NCBI GenBank assembly: GCA_027627225.1
Contig: CM051036.1
Coordinates: 38,146,426-38,210,425, forward strand
Length of the DNA stretch: 64,000 bases
From: Congeria kusceri
Lineage: Eukaryota; Mollusca; Bivalvia; Myida; Dreissenidae
Direction: 5' to 3'
Shown here one piece after another: positions 62,101 through 64,000 of this stretch. Below the pieces are notes generated by a model. It did no database searches, was not told where the DNA came from, and was given only the letters and a program-made list of their open reading frames with translations. Position numbers and translations under genes: made by a program. Every line of letters starts with the position of its first letter. Position 1 is the stretch's first letter.

Positions 62101-63443
62101 ATAGTTTTGTGACAAGGCCATATTGTAGGGGTATATCAGTCACTCATGTGACAATTCTAGTTAAATTAAAGACACGTTCTTGTGATTTTTATGTTTCATC
62201 AAACAGGATTCTTACGTCCCTGATTTTGTAATGTAAAGGTGAACAAAATATTGATCAAAACTGTTAGTATGGATGTCTTTGTATTAAAAGTTAAATGTTG
62301 CAGGTATTATACCATTTTAAGTTTCAACAATAACTGACTATTTAAACCTTTGTTGAATTTGAGCCACAGTTTTATAGTAGGACATGAGAATTTAACCTCT
62401 GTTTTATGATAGGAGTTGAGGATTGGTCGTCTGTTTTATTGTAGGACATGAGAATTGAACCTGTGTTTTATCTCGTAGGACATGAGGATTGATCCTCTAT
62501 TTTATCATATGATATGAGGATTGATCCTATGTTTTGTCGTATGACATGAGGATAGAATCCTCTGTTTATTTTAGGACATGAGGATTGATCCTCTGTTTTA
62601 TTGTCGAACATGAGGACTGATCCTCTGTTTTACCATATGATGTGAATATTAAACCTCTGTTTTATTGTAGGATATTCAGATTGAACCTCTGTTTTATTGT
62701 AGGAAATGAGGATGGAGCCTCTGTTTTATTGTAAAATGAGCATAAAGCCTCTGTTTGATCATAGGATATTAGGATTGAACCTCTGCTTTATCTATGTTTG
62801 TCTACATTTCAGCCATTCCCAGACCCGAAGGTGAAGTGGCTGGATCTGTGCTCACCGAATCCAGACCGTCCGTCTGCCTTCCATCTGTGCAAGAACTACA
62901 AGGTAGGAATTCCACGTGGGCCTTTCAACATAGCCGCTTCATGAGGTTGCTTAATACTATTTATACCCTTCGAAAGATTTATCATAGGTCACAAACACAA
63001 TTTACCAATTTTGGAATATTTACCATAAGTTAAAAAACACTACTTACATTTGCAGAATTTATCATAGGTTTTAAAACACTGTAACATTGCTAACATTTAC
63101 CATAGGTTTTAAAACTTTGCAAGATTTACCATAGCAGGGAGGTCTTCACTATTTGTTCCTTATGAAGGCATAATTAGTGTCCCAGACGAAATGGAATGGT
63201 TATTGGGGTGGGGAGAGCCGGACTACTGCCGTAATACTGGATCTTGTGCATAGTAATTATTGTTGTGGTGGTAGTATTATTACTATTGGCATTAAATATA
63301 ATCAGTTATCACTATAATTCCCACAGTTTCTCCTGCATCTGGAGGTCCTACCGGGCAACTGGTTGGTGGCAGTGGAGCGCCCTCCTCTTGATTTCTATGG
63401 TTCCCTGCCTGAAGCCCTCAAGAGGAAGAAGTTTGGAACATGA
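26625..63443 (+). CDS. UTP4: UTP4 (cirhin), small-subunit processome WD40 protein, whole spliced gene
   Basis: Joined coding exons: 26625-26728, 27060-27114, 28063-28182, 29678-29827, 30192-30364, 30980-31055, 32143-32362, 32875-32978, 36112-36208, 41673-41833, 43144-43345, 53019-53116, 56990-57085, 58742-58924, 62813-62902, 63327-63443. They total 2046 nt, 681 aa, with GT-AG borders and consistent phases throughout. Seen: N-terminus [14 protein letters not shown], repeated WD40-type strands (for example EIWNL, IRLWST, TFWNG, LEVWRLG), and a C-terminus [10 protein letters not shown] then LKRKKFGT. These match metazoan UTP4/cirhin from end to end as I remember it. Known role: subunit of the UtpA/t-UTP complex, which loads early on nascent pre-rRNA in the nucleolus and is needed for 18S rRNA processing; the family folds as two tandem beta-propellers. 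No break or missing segment is seen. A single-copy housekeeping gene with unusually large, repeat-filled introns. Identity is very secure; the start is the first ATG after the 5' UTR intron and aligns with the family start. Confidence 0.96.
27060..27114 (+). CDS. UTP4: UTP4 exon 3 (residues 35-53)
   Basis: Encodes the end of the first WD40 blade ([11 protein letters not shown]), with acceptor AATGTAG and donor GTAAGT. The 948-bp intron that follows contains one copy of a dispersed repeat family at about 27660-28035. Confidence 0.95.
27660..28035 (+). repeat. Dispersed hairpin-bearing repeat family, copy 3
   Basis: CTATGCATCAGTATTCCAAA, AAATTATTTTGATTCTAACA, then TTTTGTTCTTTGTCCGTGG, in UTP4 intron 3, ending about 30 bp before exon 4. 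Confidence 0.62.
28063..28182 (+). CDS. UTP4: UTP4 exon 4 (residues 54-93)
   Basis: Forty codons in phase 0, including [18 protein letters not shown], which corresponds to the human CWAEGQRLFSAGLNG blade. Acceptor TATATTGCAG, donor GTAGAC. The 1495-bp intron after it is mostly an internally tandem element (28652-29595). Confidence 0.96.
28652..29595 (+). mobile_element. Internally tandem element, 166-bp core, CCCCCC/GGGGGG ends
   Basis: Begins ATGCCCCCCTTTGAAG and ends CGGGGGGCATACATG, a short inverted terminus. GTAGACCATTTTG recurs at 28721, 28887 and 29053 (166 bp steps), with a fourth, shorter unit. Each unit has the cluster AGGTCA-2-AGGTCA-1-AGGTCA-0-AGGTCA (first at 28828-28854). It fills most of UTP4 intron 4. 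It resembles bivalve elements with internal tandem cores; family name not assigned. Confidence 0.82.
29678..29827 (+). CDS. UTP4: UTP4 exon 5 (residues 94-143)
   Basis: Fifty codons in phase 0, with [18 protein letters not shown] matching the human GPIWSMAASPSGSQLLVG blade. Acceptor TGATTCCAG, donor GTAAGA. Locally GC-rich against an AT-rich intron background. Confidence 0.96.
30192..30364 (+). CDS. UTP4: UTP4 exon 6 (residues 144-201)
   Basis: Begins [14 protein letters not shown], as in human KSRILSLSWHPSG, and ends in [10 protein letters not shown] plus two bases of a serine codon. The donor is TTAG then GTAAGA at 30365. The last roughly 23 bases of the exon and the donor are the first unit of a 32-bp tandem array that runs into the intron (see 30342-30535). 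Reading through the donor meets TAA at once (30366-30368). Confidence 0.95.
30342..30535 (+). repeat. 32-bp minisatellite duplicating the exon 6 splice donor
   Basis: Six GT donors in near-identical context (exon-like GTGTAGCC..., then AG, then GTAAG) occur at 30365, 30397, 30429, 30461, 30493 and 30525, exactly 32 bp apart. The first is the authentic exon 6 donor. The array therefore straddles an exon-intron border and each unit repeats both exon end and donor. Confidence 0.93.
30980..31055 (+). CDS. UTP4: UTP4 exon 7 (residues 201-226)
   Basis: Short exon completing the split serine codon, then [18 protein letters not shown], parallel to human DGTIISVDSAGKVQFWDS. Acceptor TTTCCATAG, donor GTAGGA. 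The 1087-bp intron after it holds an internally repetitive element near 31385-31850. Confidence 0.96.
31385..31850 (+). mobile_element. Internally tandem element, same family as 41975-42920
   Basis: Starts in a C-run followed by ATCGAGGATGATCAGG. It has unit landmarks TTTTCAGCCGATCTTCAC at about 31479 and 31640 and the phrase GGAGTTATGGCCCTTG. It ends without the usual G-rich end, so it is 3'-truncated. Confidence 0.75.
32143..32362 (+). CDS. UTP4: UTP4 exon 8 (residues 227-300)
   Basis: The largest coding exon and strongly GC-rich. It carries [11 protein letters not shown] and, near its end, [10 protein letters not shown], parallel to human HHTHDVRTVA. It ends in the first base of a glycine codon at donor GTAGGG. 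Acceptor GTATGTAG. The 512-bp intron after it looks plain. Confidence 0.96.
32875..32978 (+). CDS. UTP4: UTP4 exon 9 (residues 300-334)
   Basis: Starts [11 protein letters not shown], parallel to human GGTDTHLVF, and ends VVSLPQ in phase 0. Acceptor TTTTTCACAG, donor GTATTT. The 3133-bp intron after it contains an internally repetitive element (34149-34730), a 31-bp satellite (34996-35338) and a truncated palindromic MITE (35845-36047). The stretch 33000-34140 shows only plain AT-rich DNA. Confidence 0.94.
34149..34735 (+). mobile_element. Internally tandem element, 167/173-bp core, three units
   Basis: Begins CATGCCCCCGGCATCTTGAT. TCTAGCACCAACACC landmarks occur at 34252, 34419 and 34592. 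Contains TTTGACCTTGACCTTG. Same family as 57862-58632 but without the G-rich right end. Confidence 0.8.
34996..35338 (+). repeat. 31-bp satellite, about 11 units
   Basis: Unit ACTATTACTGTACTAACTTA followed by AAGGCATATCG, nearly identical throughout except for one divergent unit near 35213. It lies in UTP4 intron 9. Each standard unit contains TACTAAC. Confidence 0.95.
35845..36047 (+). mobile_element. Truncated copy of the palindromic MITE next to exon 10
   Basis: Carries GCACAGGCTAATCCAGGACG, AAACATAAATCCACTG and the right end GGTTTTCCCATGACAGGCCT. The left arm is incomplete. It ends 64 bp before UTP4 exon 10. Confidence 0.78.
36112..36208 (+). CDS. UTP4: UTP4 exon 10 (residues 335-367)
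   Basis: Acceptor CTGCTTCAG ends at 36111. It encodes [19 protein letters not shown] and then LEVWRLG, the counterpart of human LLLFQFAHHLELWRLG. The stretch is short and has a stop in the neighbouring frame, so it is easy to miss. Donor GTAATG after one base of a glycine codon. The 5464-bp intron after it is rich in MITEs, simple repeats and a SINE. Confidence 0.93.
36328..36566 (+). mobile_element. MITE with GTATTCACAAAGCTTC-type ends
   Basis: Left GGTATTTACAAGGTC and right GAAGCTTTGTGAATACTGGG are inverted relatives. Similar left ends occur at 14931 (CGTATTCACAAAGCTTC) and 44574 (CTATTCACATAGCTCC), each followed by TTCATAAAAT and an ATGTATA segment. Confidence 0.62.
37254..37527 (+). mobile_element. 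Palindromic MITE with terminal inverted repeats of about 70 bp
   Basis: Left end ATATGAGGCGCATCTTGGGA and right end CCACGACCTGCCTCATAT. The arms include AAAGTGTCGTCCCGGATGAG and GACTGCACAGGCTAATCCGG, and internal AAGTGTCGTCCTGG copies are also present. 274 bp, no coding capacity. Confidence 0.85.
37874..37965 (+). repeat. 26-bp tandem repeat with telomere-like CCCTAA
   Basis: Unit CTAACCCTAACTGTAACTAA then GACAAA, starting at 37874, 37900, 37926 and 37952, ending in AACCCTAACCCTAA. Imperfect interstitial telomere-like sequence in UTP4 intron 10. Confidence 0.85.
38026..38172 (+). repeat. TA / TATACA / TACA microsatellite
   Basis: A compound array: (TA)n, then TATACA units, then (TACA)n, about 145 bp. 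It creates long false open frames on both strands. Confidence 0.98.
38217..38320 (+). mobile_element. Fragment related to the 22.2-kb MITE
   Basis: Begins CAGTCAACTCCCGATGCG and includes GAAGTGTTTGTCACAATCCC, which matches the inverted interior of 22176-22671. Right side missing. Confidence 0.68.
39173..39188 (+). repeat. Run of 16 G
   Basis: Followed by GCATATAGTG, the usual right end of CCCCC/GGGGG elements, so it is probably the remaining end of one. The rest of 38330-39600 is AT-rich and plain. Confidence 0.85.
39619..40102 (-). mobile_element. tRNA-derived SINE with four tandem tRNA heads
   Basis: On the minus strand the 5' end (near 40102) has four copies of a 53-54 bp unit with a tRNA A-box (GCTAGCTCAGTTGGTAGAGC) and an Asp-like anticodon loop (CTGTCAA). 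Only the innermost head is followed by a B-box-like segment and the SINE body; the 3' tail is GAAACAAACAAACA. Flanks GGTCAGATCAGGG (39606-39618) and GGTCAGGTCAGGG (40103-40115) match at 12 of 13 bases, a likely target duplication. Confidence 0.88.
40116..41672. other. End of intron 10, nothing recognised
   Basis: AT-rich intronic DNA between the four-headed SINE and exon 11. No repeat or coding segment could be defined. Confidence 0.55.
41673..41833 (+). CDS. UTP4: UTP4 exon 11 (residues 367-420)
   Basis: Completes the glycine codon, then [28 protein letters not shown] and IRMYRISM, matching the human linker and the start of the second propeller. Acceptor CACTTCCAG, donor GTAACG. The 1310-bp intron after it is mostly an internally tandem element (41975-42920). 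Confidence 0.96.
41975..42920 (+). mobile_element. Internally tandem element, about 160-bp core, six units
   Basis: Begins TTATGTCCCCCATCGAAG and ends GAGGGGGCATAACTG. GATCTTCACC-type landmarks recur at 42081, 42241, 42410, 42538, 42701 and 42862. It shares unit sequence with 31385-31850 and, inverted, with 9590-10066. It occupies intron 11. Confidence 0.82.
43144..43345 (+). CDS. UTP4: UTP4 exon 12 (residues 421-488)
   Basis: Encodes [16 protein letters not shown] through VEHTFPAMS, with the glutamate codon split after one base. It is the least conserved part of the protein against human; a run of serines ([15 protein letters not shown]) is seen. Acceptor TGTATCCAG, donor GTAAGA. It is followed by the 9673-bp intron 12, which carries a LINE on the opposite strand. 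Confidence 0.92.
43370..44043 (+). mobile_element. MITE with GGTGGCCAC/GTGACCACC ends, interrupted by a SINE
   Basis: Left end ATGGTGGCCACCAACACTGG and right end CAGTGACCACCCT resemble those of the shorter element at 54185-54545. The interior repeats CAGGGAA/GGGAATTTG motifs. The SINE at 43808-43988 is inside it. Confidence 0.68.
43808..43988 (-). mobile_element. Second type of tRNA-derived SINE, nested in a MITE
   Basis: On the minus strand the head reads AAGGCCTAGTGGATACAG (A-box-like) and CCCGGGTTCGATCCCC (B-box), followed by an unrelated body ending CAATCGAGCTAAA. It differs from the GCTAGCTCAG family. It sits inside the element bounded at 43370 and 44043. Confidence 0.78.
44041..44575 (+). 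repeat. 19-bp minisatellite, about 28 units, with 114-bp higher-order repeat
   Basis: Unit CCCCCTGATATACTACTGG. Variants (ACAACTGGCCCACTG, then CTGATTTAC) recur 114 bp apart (44258 and 44372), exactly six units, so a six-unit block was duplicated. The array begins at the end of the MITE that finishes in CCACCCTGATA. Confidence 0.95.
44574..44720 (+). mobile_element. Copy of the GTATTCACAAAGC repeat after the 19-bp array
   Basis: CTATTCACATAGCTCCTTAA, TTCATAAAATTG and GCATGTATATGTCATTTTAC match 14931-15060. It starts exactly where the 19-bp minisatellite stops. 44720-45390 is plain. Confidence 0.5.
46083..46172 (+). repeat. CA-rich microsatellite in the LINE 3' region
   Basis: GACA, then long CA and CACG runs. 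It lies between the ORF2 stop and the LINE 3' end, so it was probably carried by the element. Confidence 0.9.
46342..50121 (-). CDS. LINE ORF2: AP endonuclease and reverse transcriptase, intact
   Basis: 1259 codons without a break. It cleaves target DNA and copies the element RNA into DNA (target-primed reverse transcription). Seen in order: APE-type endonuclease with NVRGLG (N9), QETH (E38), GGDFN and DHSLV; fingers/palm region with SPGSDG and NWRPISLLN; the catalytic block [19 protein letters not shown]; the active-site FADD (LFADDATFF); and a C-terminal zinc knuckle of CxxC...H....C form (CSLCEFC to HLFWEC). The endonuclease opening and ORF order fit the L1/Tx1 group; clade placement is from motif style, not a tree. 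Very A-rich codon use in sense orientation, unlike UTP4 exons. An open frame of this size implies a recent insertion or an active source. Confidence 0.95.
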   Translation of the reverse strand: METIILTLNVRGLGNKDKRMQVFEWLKGLNYSIFMLQETHLTRSNFEQWKHDWPGRFVYSGCKSNSEGVGIFLHPNSDLELSNFTEIIIGRLIAVDIKIQDINITLINIYGSNTDDTYIVQKLNNYLLSNDDKNFIIGGDFNTTLTGFDKKNGNFNTHTKCRKLLTELMATNELSDIWRIKHPDKNQFTWHSNCKLHIFCRLDFFLISNSLCNLISKCNIKPGYKTDHSLVQLNIDNLLLGKGRGYFKINNSILLDVEYHKKIKQSINDITNLNKECNPNTMWELIKSTIRNETIIYCSMKNKKSKKEEQILIAEIKTLEQNLINCNSADLTENITHKIKNLQQELEQIYDKKINGYILRSKAIQVEGNEKNSTYFANLEKRKAEKKTIHKLIVDNIVLKDKDRILEAEANYYESLYKKNHIEEYVSDFFKVPINKLSEENKSKCEGKLTDYECGCALLEMANSKSPGSDGLTVEFYKIFWPTLKEYYIKSINYSFDNGELTALQKQGIITLIPKSDKNLDDISNWRPISLLNIDYKIATKSIANRLKKVLNQIISYDQTGFMKDRYIGENVRLIFDVIEYLETNNKPGLLFFADFEKAFDSLNHSFIINCLKHFNFGPQLIKWIKVFYNDINSIIINNGNLSRSFKVEKGVRQGCPLSSSLFILCLEILSNYINANTIIKGIKINEQEIKQTLFADDATFFNDGSAKSFETLVENLQNFRKISGLNLNSSKSTVMRIGSLKNSKFEYCTENKFIWTSDGAKTLGINFYNQHKLNIEKNLMPKIKEFEACLKQWQHRKLTLMGKVTVIKTFALPKLIYPFSVLPNPTKQVIDGLTTTMFKFIWDEKPDRIKRKRLFQPYENGGLKLTDITYFLNAIKAGWVKRFLDKNNHGKWKLLLQEKLKNVGTNIIFESNLDETIIQNVSKENLFLKDMLTAWQNIKNQHNSSQRSIPICKHVIWNNKDIKINNKSIFLVNWYNNGIKTIGHLYNYQRNTYYTFSEMQDLYNINPNEFLNHYSLLSAIPNEYKITLHTQGINTFTTSEKTFVNVIENTKQVNKTLYNIQQQSQNTKDNSTEMKWKKQLNLKENTDWRIIYTIPFKSTIDTYMRNFQYKFLYRIVPTNKFLTKCGLKACSLCEFCQSNIETIDHLFWECTYTQELWTKLQYFLKDMNIKIKLNKEIAFLGIIDKKVYSDVLNFILILMKIFIFNMKNKKCIPNFNIFLNYLKIKIQTEAEIALIKNKYAKHNQKWIHFIPYFSTNTT
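50540..51015 (-). repeat. Tandem repeats in the LINE inter-ORF spacer
   Basis: Four copies sharing AACAAAATACAACATAAG start near 50597, 50690, 50830 and 50973 (steps 93, 140, 143). The first two are almost identical; the others include extra sequence with CAATAGTCTGTGAAA. The array sits between ORF1 and ORF2 of the LINE. Confidence 0.85.
51479..51808 (-). pseudogene. LINE ORF1 C-terminal fragment, 5'-truncated
   Basis: The open frame starts [18 protein letters not shown] and runs through [17 protein letters not shown] to FFSIK and a stop (about 109 codons). This resembles the RNA-binding C-terminal half of L1/Tx1 ORF1 proteins (RP-I-VKF core, then a KG...YINEDLT motif). The N-terminal part is absent because the LINE is truncated where flanking element sequence resumes. 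No ATG is associated with this fragment, so it is not likely to be made as a separate protein. Confidence 0.75.
52551..52796 (+). repeat. 123-bp direct tandem duplication before exon 13
   Basis: Two copies, starting TAAGATAAAACAAGAAACAG at 52551 and TAAGACAAAACAAGAAACAG at 52674, are nearly identical through GGGTGTTCAGAAAA. Both contain TTTTTCAGGG, an acceptor-like motif. Confidence 0.93.
53019..53116 (+). CDS. UTP4: UTP4 exon 13 (residues 488-520)
   Basis: [18 protein letters not shown] then [11 protein letters not shown], parallel to human LLAVSPDGNWLAASG and VHVYNVKQLK. Acceptor CGTTTCAG, donor GTAAGC. In the 3873-bp intron after it, 53120-53890 is plain AT-rich DNA. Confidence 0.96.
53900..54160 (+). 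repeat. Dispersed hairpin-bearing repeat family, copy 4
   Basis: TTGTTTATCTGTAAATAAAC (near 53928) and GTTTATTTACAGATAAACAA (near 54030) form a perfect inverted pair around an 80-bp loop, followed by AAATTATTTTGATTCTAACA and TATTCTGCAATTACAATGC. Confidence 0.75.
54185..54545 (+). mobile_element. 361-bp MITE with 12-bp terminal inverted repeats
   Basis: AGGGTGGCCACT at the left pairs with AGTGACCACCCT at the right, 11 of 12 bases. The interior is A-rich with GGGAATTTG motifs shared with 43370-44043. Confidence 0.75.
54560..54772 (+). mobile_element. Third copy of the palindromic MITE
   Basis: GGGAAACCCGGCCTTATGCA at the left, AGTGTCGTCCTGGATTAGCC in the middle and CCACGACATGCCTCATACC at the right; the arms are shortened by internal deletions. 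It starts 15 bp after the 361-bp MITE. Confidence 0.78.
55397..55525 (+). repeat. 19-bp tandem repeat, about seven units
   Basis: Unit GAAGTGCTCTGCAGGCTAT with CAG/TAG variants, within UTP4 intron 13. Confidence 0.9.
55640..56072 (+). mobile_element. Internally tandem element, 146-bp core
   Basis: Starts TATGCCTCCATCTGTCCGTCC. TTCTTGTGYGGAGC landmarks fall near 55671, 55817 and 55963, exactly 146 bp apart. The last unit is cut off at about 56072. Confidence 0.78.
56540..56602 (+). mobile_element. Tigger-like terminal fragment
   Basis: Contains ATCGCGATATAATGGAGTTG then CAGTGTATTA. The antisense of this end resembles pogo/Tigger termini (CAGT..., CTCC..., ATATCGCG). No partner end found. Confidence 0.4.
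56990..57085 (+). CDS. UTP4: UTP4 exon 14 (residues 521-552)
   Basis: [19 protein letters not shown] then LVMAYTNQK, parallel to human LHCTVPAYNFPVTAMAIAP and LVIAHSDQQ. Acceptor CTGTTCCAG, donor GTAGGG. The preceding 56070-56980 is plain AT-rich apart from a Tigger-like fragment near 56540-56600. The 1656-bp intron after it starts with an ATA-type microsatellite (57126-57175). Confidence 0.95.
57126..57175 (+). repeat. ATA/ATG trinucleotide microsatellite
   Basis: Runs of AATAAT with GATGAT interruptions just inside UTP4 intron 14. Confidence 0.9.
57862..58632 (+). mobile_element. Internally tandem element, 173/167/173-bp core, four units
   Basis: Begins AGCCCCGGCATCTTGATG and ends ACCGGGGGCATG. 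TCTAGCAYCAACAC landmarks at 57967, 58140, 58307 and 58480. It ends about 110 bp before exon 15. Confidence 0.82.
58742..58924 (+). CDS. UTP4: UTP4 exon 15 (residues 553-613)
   Basis: [18 protein letters not shown], then [19 protein letters not shown] and MFCILDKTQ, matching human VFEYSIPDKQYTDWSRT and YMFCIIDKSLPLP. Acceptor GTTTTGTAG, donor GTAGAG. The 3888-bp intron after it contains a MITE, a SINE, a third internally repetitive element and a 32-bp array. Confidence 0.96.
59106..59354 (+). mobile_element. 249-bp MITE with CAGGGCCCAGTTG ends
   Basis: Left CAGGGCCCAGTTGATGAAAA then GGTTAACG; right CGTTAAAGTTTTGAGCAACT then GGGCCCTG. About 28 bp of inverted repeat, AT-rich inside. Confidence 0.8.
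59508..59810 (+). mobile_element. tRNA-derived SINE, single head, perfect 14-bp target duplication
   Basis: Same family as 39619-40102, with one tRNA-like head at about 59511-59585 (A-box GCTAGCTCAGTTGG, B-box GAGTTCGAACC), body and tail AACAAACAAA. CAGTATGAACATTT occurs on both sides (59494-59507 and 59811-59824), a perfect 14-bp duplication that marks a recent LINE-driven insertion. Confidence 0.93.
61449..62160 (+). mobile_element. Internally tandem element, about 156-bp core
   Basis: Begins ACACCCACAAACGAAGTTTA and ends GTAGGGGTATATCAGTC. GGATGATAACTCAAGAA-type landmarks at 61575, 61733 and 61888. A triplicated GGAGGGTATATAGGAGTGAG block (61482-61540) lies near the left end. Confidence 0.78.
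62370..62795 (+). repeat. 32-bp minisatellite with acceptor-like signals before exon 16
   Basis: About 13 degenerate units of the form GACATGAGGATTGATCCTC then TGTTTTATTGTAG. TAG ends after T-rich tracts at 62380, 62412, 62444, 62478, 62574, 62670, 62702 and 62764, mostly at multiples of 32. Each unit also has a near-palindrome GAGGATTGATCCTC. The real acceptor is at 62812. Confidence 0.88.
62813..62902 (+). CDS. UTP4: UTP4 exon 16 (residues 614-643)
   Basis: Thirty codons in phase 0, [15 protein letters not shown] through FHLCKNYK; human has a family-typical spacer and then AFKISKIYKP here. Acceptor TACATTTCAG, donor GTAGGA. A 32-bp acceptor-like minisatellite lies directly upstream. The 424-bp intron after it shows nothing notable. 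Confidence 0.93.
63327..63443 (+). CDS. UTP4: UTP4 exon 17, C-terminus and stop
   Basis: [20 protein letters not shown], then [16 protein letters not shown] and TGA at 63441. Human ends in VAVERPLDDI and IKKKKFGT, so the basic tail is conserved. Acceptor TTCCCACAG. Confidence 0.96.
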   Translation, partial: FLLHLEVLPGNWLVAVERPPLDFYGSLPEALKRKKFGT

Positions 63444-63519
63444 GCTGGGAACCAGACATGTATATGTATAGAAACTGTTGCATTTTAACTGTAAATGTTA
63501 TTTGTACCACAATATGTGT

Positions 63520-63525
63520 ATTAAA
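63520..63525 (+). terminator. Probable UTP4 poly(A) signal ATTAAA
   Basis: ATTAAA lies 77 nt after the stop codon, followed within about 15 nt by a T/G-rich stretch (TTTGTTTCTGTTTCTG). It is the common variant signal; no AATAAA lies closer. The resulting 3' UTR would be about 100 nt. Confidence 0.55.
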
Positions 63526-63732
63526 ATCAAAGAATGCTTTGTTTCTGTTTCTGTTGTTTAAAGAAATTAGATACCCATTGTATGTGTAAACTGAAGATGC
63601 TGAAACCAAAATTTAGTGTATTTAGTTTCTTCCATACCTAATTTGTATGATACCTTTCACTGTGCAAACAACTTAAAGGCATAAGTTGGTATTTAGAACT
63701 GGTATATGTAGTTGATGTCTGCCCTGGGTTTT

Positions 63733-64000
63733 TAGCTCGACTATTCAACAAATAGTTTGAGCTATACTACTCACCCATTCGTCGGCATCATACTCTGGTT
63801 AAGGTTTGCGTGCAACAAGTCCATATCTCTGTAACTACTACAGATATTCAATTGAAACTTCACATCTGTGTTTGGGGTCATTATGTGAGGTAGCTGGCCA
63901 AGACCCATTACTGTGGCCAGCATTTTAGTAGAATTATGCCCCTTTTTATGCCCCCAAAGGGAACTTCTTATGGGGCATATAGTGATCGCATCGTCCGTCT
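63733..64000 (+). mobile_element. Two adjoining dispersed repeats cut by the window edge
   Basis: TAGCTCGACTATTCAAC at 63733 begins one repeat containing TCCATATCTCTGTAACTAC. At 63949 ATGCCCCCAAAGGG begins another with the usual GGGGCATATAGTGATCG start, truncated at 64000. Both lie downstream of the UTP4 poly(A) signal. Confidence 0.6.

Overview
The window is animal nuclear DNA: AT-rich, gene-sparse, with one intron-rich gene whose exons are clearly GC-richer than the introns around them. It carries many dispersed repeats of the kind seen in bivalve molluscs: elements with 146-173 bp internal tandem cores, CCCCC/GGGGG termini and repeated TGACCTTGACC motifs, plus tRNA-derived SINEs and short inverted-repeat elements. 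I infer a bivalve, perhaps a heterodont such as a dreissenid. That placement rests on repeat style and recall, not on a search.

The only host protein gene I can support is UTP4 (cirhin), the WD40 subunit of the t-UTP/UtpA module of the nucleolar small-subunit processome. It lies on the + strand. A probable non-coding first exon ends at 25519, the start codon is at 26625 and the stop at 63441-63443. Sixteen coding exons, all with GT-AG introns and matching phases, join to 2046 nt (681 aa), close to the roughly 686 aa of the human protein. The gene spans about 38 kb, so introns make up about 95 percent of it.

Layout. 1-25 kb: no recognised gene; scattered MITEs, a 40-bp satellite, internally repetitive elements and long unremarkable AT-rich DNA. 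25.4-33 kb: UTP4 exons 1-9. 33-43 kb: long introns 9-11 with a 31-bp satellite, palindromic MITEs, a TA microsatellite and a SINE with four tandem tRNA heads. 43.3-53 kb: intron 12, with a 19-bp minisatellite and an antisense L1/Tx1-like LINE whose 1259-codon ORF2 is intact; the LINE sits inside an older element that has an uninterrupted relative at 23.9-24.7 kb. 53-63.4 kb: exons 13-17 and more repeats, including a SINE with a perfect 14-bp target duplication.

No multigene system, CRISPR array, rRNA or functional tRNA is visible. The most interesting signals are two 32-bp minisatellites at exon borders of UTP4. One repeats the exon 6 splice donor six times; the other places many acceptor-like signals just before exon 16. 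Also notable are the tandem tRNA-head SINE and the clusters of nuclear-receptor half sites inside dispersed repeats.
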